Shown one piece after another: positions 61,267-64,000 of a stretch of DNA of 64,000 nt. The notes below the pieces were generated by a model. The model did no database searches, had not been told where the DNA came from, and saw only the letters and a list, made by a program, of their open reading frames with translations. The DNA comes from Actinomycetes bacterium (GTDB taxonomy: Bacteria; Actinomycetota; Acidimicrobiia; Acidimicrobiales; Ilumatobacteraceae). The stretch covers positions 1 through 64,000 of the forward strand of contig JANYDH010000145.1 of NCBI GenBank assembly GCA_025359865.1, in the 5' to 3' direction. The translations under genes and the position numbers were made by a program. Position 1 is the stretch's first letter; the number at the start of each line of letters is the position of its first letter.

Positions 61267-62462
61267 CAGCGGCTCACTTTCTCTGTCGGTCTGAGGTCGA
61301 ACGCAATCTTGACGGCGCTGCGATGACCCGCATCGGCCGCATGTGCAAGTGCATTCCGGTAGTCGTCCAGGCGATACGTGGCCGAGAGCAGTCGCTCGAA
61401 CCCCATCGCCTGGGCGGATTCGATCGCGAGGTCAAACGTGCGCCGACGAGAGCCGTCGGGCATGGTCTCGGTGCCATAGGTGTATGCACCGACGAGCTGC
61501 GTCTCACGGTGCCACAGACCGGTGAGGTCGAGCGTCACCTCGGCGGGCATACCCATCAGCACGACCCGCCCGCGGGGGCGGGTGAAACGCAGGCAGTCGC
61601 GCAGCGACGCCGACGAGCCCACTGCATCGATGGTTGCGTCGGCGCCTCCGGAGAGATGATCGCCGACGAGATGACTGCCTGTCAGTCGACGGACGGCCCG
61701 CGTCAGTTCATCTGGTTTCACGGCCAGCTCGGCGCCGAGGGCGGTAGCGAGTGCCTGCTGGTGCGGGTAACGGGCACCGACGACGATCCGTGCTCCGGGC
61801 ACATAGCGGTGGAGTCCGGCGATCGCGGCGAGGCCCATCGTGCCTGCGCCGAGAACGGCGATGATCGGCCGGTCGATGGTAGCGACCGTCGGCCACGTGA
61901 GCAATGCGGCGTGGATGCCGCCAGCCGCTGGTTCCACCAGCACCGCCTGCTCGTCCGACATCGACTCGGGAACGCGGTGGATCTGGCTGTCGTGGGCGAT
62001 GAACTGCGGTGCCCATCCGCCACAGGTGGAGTTGCAGAATCCGATTTGGATGCCCGGCTCGAGGTGTCCACGGGTGAGGTGCGCGTAGTCGTTTCCGTCG
62101 CCTGGAGCGGCGTCGTCGAACGGCAGTGGAAAGCCGCGGGCAGCATGACCGAGTACCGGCTCGATGACGACCCGTGTGCCGTCGTCGAGGTGTCCGACCA
62201 CTTCGTGGCCGGGTACGAACGGAAAGCTGACCCAGTCGTCGAAGTACGGCGAAGCATGGCCTTCTACGGTGGATAGATCGCTGCCGCAGATGCCGGCAAG
62301 GTGGGTATGTACTCGGTGCCACCCCGGCCCGGGAAGTGCGGGTGGTTCGATGGAGACCAGTTCGAGCGGGCCGACCTTGGCGGCAGCGGTCGTGGAGACC
62401 GACGACAGCAGTCGCGCCAGGCCGATCCGGCCGAGTTTCTTGTCGATCTGTAGCGCTTTCAT
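61266..62462 (-). CDS. zinc-dependent alcohol dehydrogenase (MDR family)
   Basis: 398 residues from ATG 62462. Catalytic zinc site: AGICGSDLSTVEGHASPYFD with Cys and the later FVPGHEVVGHL (GHE). Rossmann motif: IAVLGAGTMGLAAIAGLHRY, with AVGSSASLRDCLRFTRPRGR later. The usual four-Cys structural zinc loop is replaced by a longer segment (GFCNSTCGGWAPQFIA). The substrate is unknown. It starts 28 bases after the fatty acyl-CoA reductase fusion gene and overlaps the LarA-like gene, so oxidation or reduction of a long-chain alcohol or aldehyde is a reasonable guess. Confidence 0.87.
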   Translation of the reverse strand: MKALQIDKKLGRIGLARLLSSVSTTAAAKVGPLELVSIEPPALPGPGWHRVHTHLAGICGSDLSTVEGHASPYFDDWVSFPFVPGHEVVGHLDDGTRVVIEPVLGHAARGFPLPFDDAAPGDGNDYAHLTRGHLEPGIQIGFCNSTCGGWAPQFIAHDSQIHRVPESMSDEQAVLVEPAAGGIHAALLTWPTVATIDRPIIAVLGAGTMGLAAIAGLHRYVPGARIVVGARYPHQQALATALGAELAVKPDELTRAVRRLTGSHLVGDHLSGGADATIDAVGSSASLRDCLRFTRPRGRVVLMGMPAEVTLDLTGLWHRETQLVGAYTYGTETMPDGSRRRTFDLAIESAQAMGFERLLSATYRLDDYRNALAHAADAGHRSAVKIAFDLRPTEKVSR

Positions 62463-62490
62463 CGACCCACACGTTGCTGGTCGAACAAGT

Positions 62491-64000
62491 TCACGAGAAC
62501 ACCTTCTTGCGTTCGCGATCGCTGAGCAGTTCACCGATCGGCAGCAGCGGGCGTCGAGCCCCGGACTCTTTCGACCAGTGCTCGACCAGCCATCCACGGT
62601 TGCGGGCAACGGCTGCCAGTCGGGTCTCCGGGTTGACCACAACGGGAAAGCCGACGGCTTCGAGCAACGGCAGGTCGCTCGTGGAGTCGGCATAGGCGAT
62701 CGATTGCTCGATCGACAGGCCTTCGGCCACGCAGTATTCGGCGAGTACCTGGGCACGCGTTTCACCGGTGGGTGGCACCTTCGACAACTCGCCGCTGTAG
62801 GTGCCGTCCGGGCGGATGGTCATCTCGGCGGCCACGATCTCGTCGAATAACGGCTTCAACCCGGCGACAACGAAGTCGAGCGCTCCGGTGATGAGGATCG
62901 TCCGGTGGCCAAGTGCGCGGTGCTCGCGAACGCGACGGATGCCGGCTGGGAAACTCTTGGTGACGATCAGTTGCGTCAGCAGTTCCTTCGAGTCCTCGTC
63001 GATCTGGGTGACACTGGCACCTTCGTACCGGCGGTAGAAGTACCGCAGGAAGTCGCCGCGGTCCTTGCGGTCCATGCTGGACAGGCCCGGCGCTTCGGCG
63101 AGTGTGCGCAACACATAGCGAATCCGCTCGGGCACGTTCAGCCGGCGAGTGGCGAGCCACGAGTAGCTCTCCACCACGTTGCTCGAGATCAAGGTGTTCT
63201 CGAGATCGAAGGCAGCAACGTGACGGTCGGGTGACAGTACATTGCGGCGTAGTCGGTCGCTGCGATCGTTGCGGTTCCTGCCGGGTGTGATCTTGGCCCG
63301 TGAGTGTTGTACCACTGACGGAAGGTGGATCTCGCTGACGTAGGTGGGCCAATGCACGCTGCGGGGGTCGAAGTTGAACGCCGCCTGATCGGCCGCGTCG
63401 AGGGTGTCCCACACCGAGAGCAGATGGTCGACCTGATAAATCGCTTCGCATTCGGTATACAGGCCGTACAACTGCACATACTCGTAGGCCCGATTGATGT
63501 CGTGCTTGTACTCCTCCAGCTTCGCCGCCCAGGTCGCTTGCTTGCCACGCAACGGGAGCGCTTGCAGCACTCGTTCGGTGCGTTCGGCTACAGCCTTGGC
63601 CCGTTTCAACTGCAACTGCACCTTGCCCCGCGCTGGGAACTGCCACTCGGGCACCACGATTGGCTGGCCCTCCGGGTCGTACAACGGGTGGGCGGTGAAG
63701 AAGTCGCGCACTCGCTCGACCAACAGGCCGTACTTCATGGGATTGACCCCGCCGCTGGCAACCTGGGTGATCGGCGGCGCGTGTTCCGGGCCAACAGCGG
63801 CCACCGCGATGATCGCTGCGACCACCAGATCCACCGGGATCACGTCGATGGTGCCTTCCGGTACACCAGGGAACTGCTTGAGCAACCCGCGGGCGTAGCT
63901 GATGATGACCGGCTCGGCCATCCGGAATCCACGGATCCACCCGGGGAACGGCTCGGCGAGCGCAGACTCGATGATCGATGGGCGCACGATGGAAACGGGG
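62491..64000 (-). CDS. fatty acyl-CoA reductase fused to HAD-IB domain (partial)
   Basis: The gene runs off the right edge; 503 codons to the stop at 62491 are visible. The visible N-terminal part continues a male-sterility-type NAD-binding domain: VRPSIIESALAEPFPGWIRG, FPGVPEGTIDVIPVDLVVAA. A helical C-terminal reductase part follows (about 100-230 of the visible piece). Then comes a HAD-IB domain: VAAFDLENTLISSNVVESYS, LITGALDFVVAG, and YADSTSDLPLLEAVGFPVVV. In motif I the second Asp of DxDxT is Glu (DLENT). Reductases of this type make fatty alcohols from acyl-CoA. It is the first visible gene of the lipid operon. Confidence 0.85.
   Translation of the reverse strand, partial: PVSIVRPSIIESALAEPFPGWIRGFRMAEPVIISYARGLLKQFPGVPEGTIDVIPVDLVVAAIIAVAAVGPEHAPPITQVASGGVNPMKYGLLVERVRDFFTAHPLYDPEGQPIVVPEWQFPARGKVQLQLKRAKAVAERTERVLQALPLRGKQATWAAKLEEYKHDINRAYEYVQLYGLYTECEAIYQVDHLLSVWDTLDAADQAAFNFDPRSVHWPTYVSEIHLPSVVQHSRAKITPGRNRNDRSDRLRRNVLSPDRHVAAFDLENTLISSNVVESYSWLATRRLNVPERIRYVLRTLAEAPGLSSMDRKDRGDFLRYFYRRYEGASVTQIDEDSKELLTQLIVTKSFPAGIRRVREHRALGHRTILITGALDFVVAGLKPLFDEIVAAEMTIRPDGTYSGELSKVPPTGETRAQVLAEYCVAEGLSIEQSIAYADSTSDLPLLEAVGFPVVVNPETRLAAVARNRGWLVEHWSKESGARRPLLPIGELLSDRERKKVFS

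Noticed and set aside
1-64000. CRISPR arrays, rRNA, tRNA genes, prophage
   Set aside because: I looked for regularly spaced direct repeats, tRNA-like cloverleaf ends and phage structural genes and saw none; the tandem repeats present have no spacers.

Overview
The window is high-GC actinobacterial DNA. The closest fit is class Acidimicrobiia, an Ilumatobacter-like relative. This is inferred from a mycothiol-type DinB protein, a 6C-type small RNA beside a HAD-IB gene, LuxR-type AAA+ giant regulators, leaderless-looking promoters, and a surface domain starting ARLQDTRPGG that I associate with that group. It looks chromosomal: the genes for citrate synthase, aconitase, isocitrate dehydrogenase and both glutamate synthase subunits lie within 35 kb.

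Layout. 1-4300 is a decaying accessory stretch: an alpha/beta-hydrolase with an internal deletion, a broken VapBC pair and a frameshifted hybrid histidine kinase, followed by an intact MazEF-type pair. 4300-8250 holds a two-component system with a triple hexamer operator, a small membrane protein, a GNAT acetyltransferase and a DinB-like enzyme. 8300-11520 is a second worn stretch: a cytochrome P450 without its haem loop, a non-coding element with terminal inverted repeats (TIRs), CapA, a beta-propeller scrap and an ISAzo13-like transposase scrap. 11528-14331 is a compact operon read as NfeD, SPFH, TauD, CinA. Then come DUF3237, icd, a secreted M14 peptidase, an L,D-transpeptidase and a truncated phosphorelay (receiver tail, Hpt, receiver-cyclase). 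A second TIR element ends against an IS630-like transposase fragment at 21.4-22.2 kb.

22-30.4 kb holds a HlyIII protein, a translationally coupled operon (response regulator, histidine kinase, sulfite-oxidase-like molybdoenzyme), gltA, an acyl-CoA carboxyltransferase and a LysR regulator. At 30.4-30.6 kb a self-contained unit (promoter with palindrome, C-looped RNA, terminator) fits the 6C RNA and precedes a HAD-IB/acyltransferase fusion gene. 32-44.6 kb is mostly metabolic: DUF1295 and acyltransferase, an acyl-ACP desaturase with an 18-bp palindromic operator, DUF664, two nitroreductases, aconitase, a GHMP kinase with its GntR regulator, a sortase-type surface protein, ComB, a methyltransferase and a crotonase. 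44.8-51.6 kb carries gltB, gltD and a LysM lipoprotein. 51.6-57.1 kb is an operon of two giant LuxR-type ATPases and a truncated haemoglobin. 58.7-64 kb is a minus-strand operon that starts beyond the window: fatty acyl-CoA reductase fused to HAD, alcohol dehydrogenase, LarA-like protein, acyltransferase. It looks like an uncharacterised lipid pathway.

The least explained items are the TIR element family (two long copies and one hairpin-like minimal copy), the lipid operon at the right edge, and the operator-bearing 6C locus. Starts were chosen by ribosome-binding sites, coupling to the upstream stop, and where families normally begin. Functions are family-level readings made without database searches.
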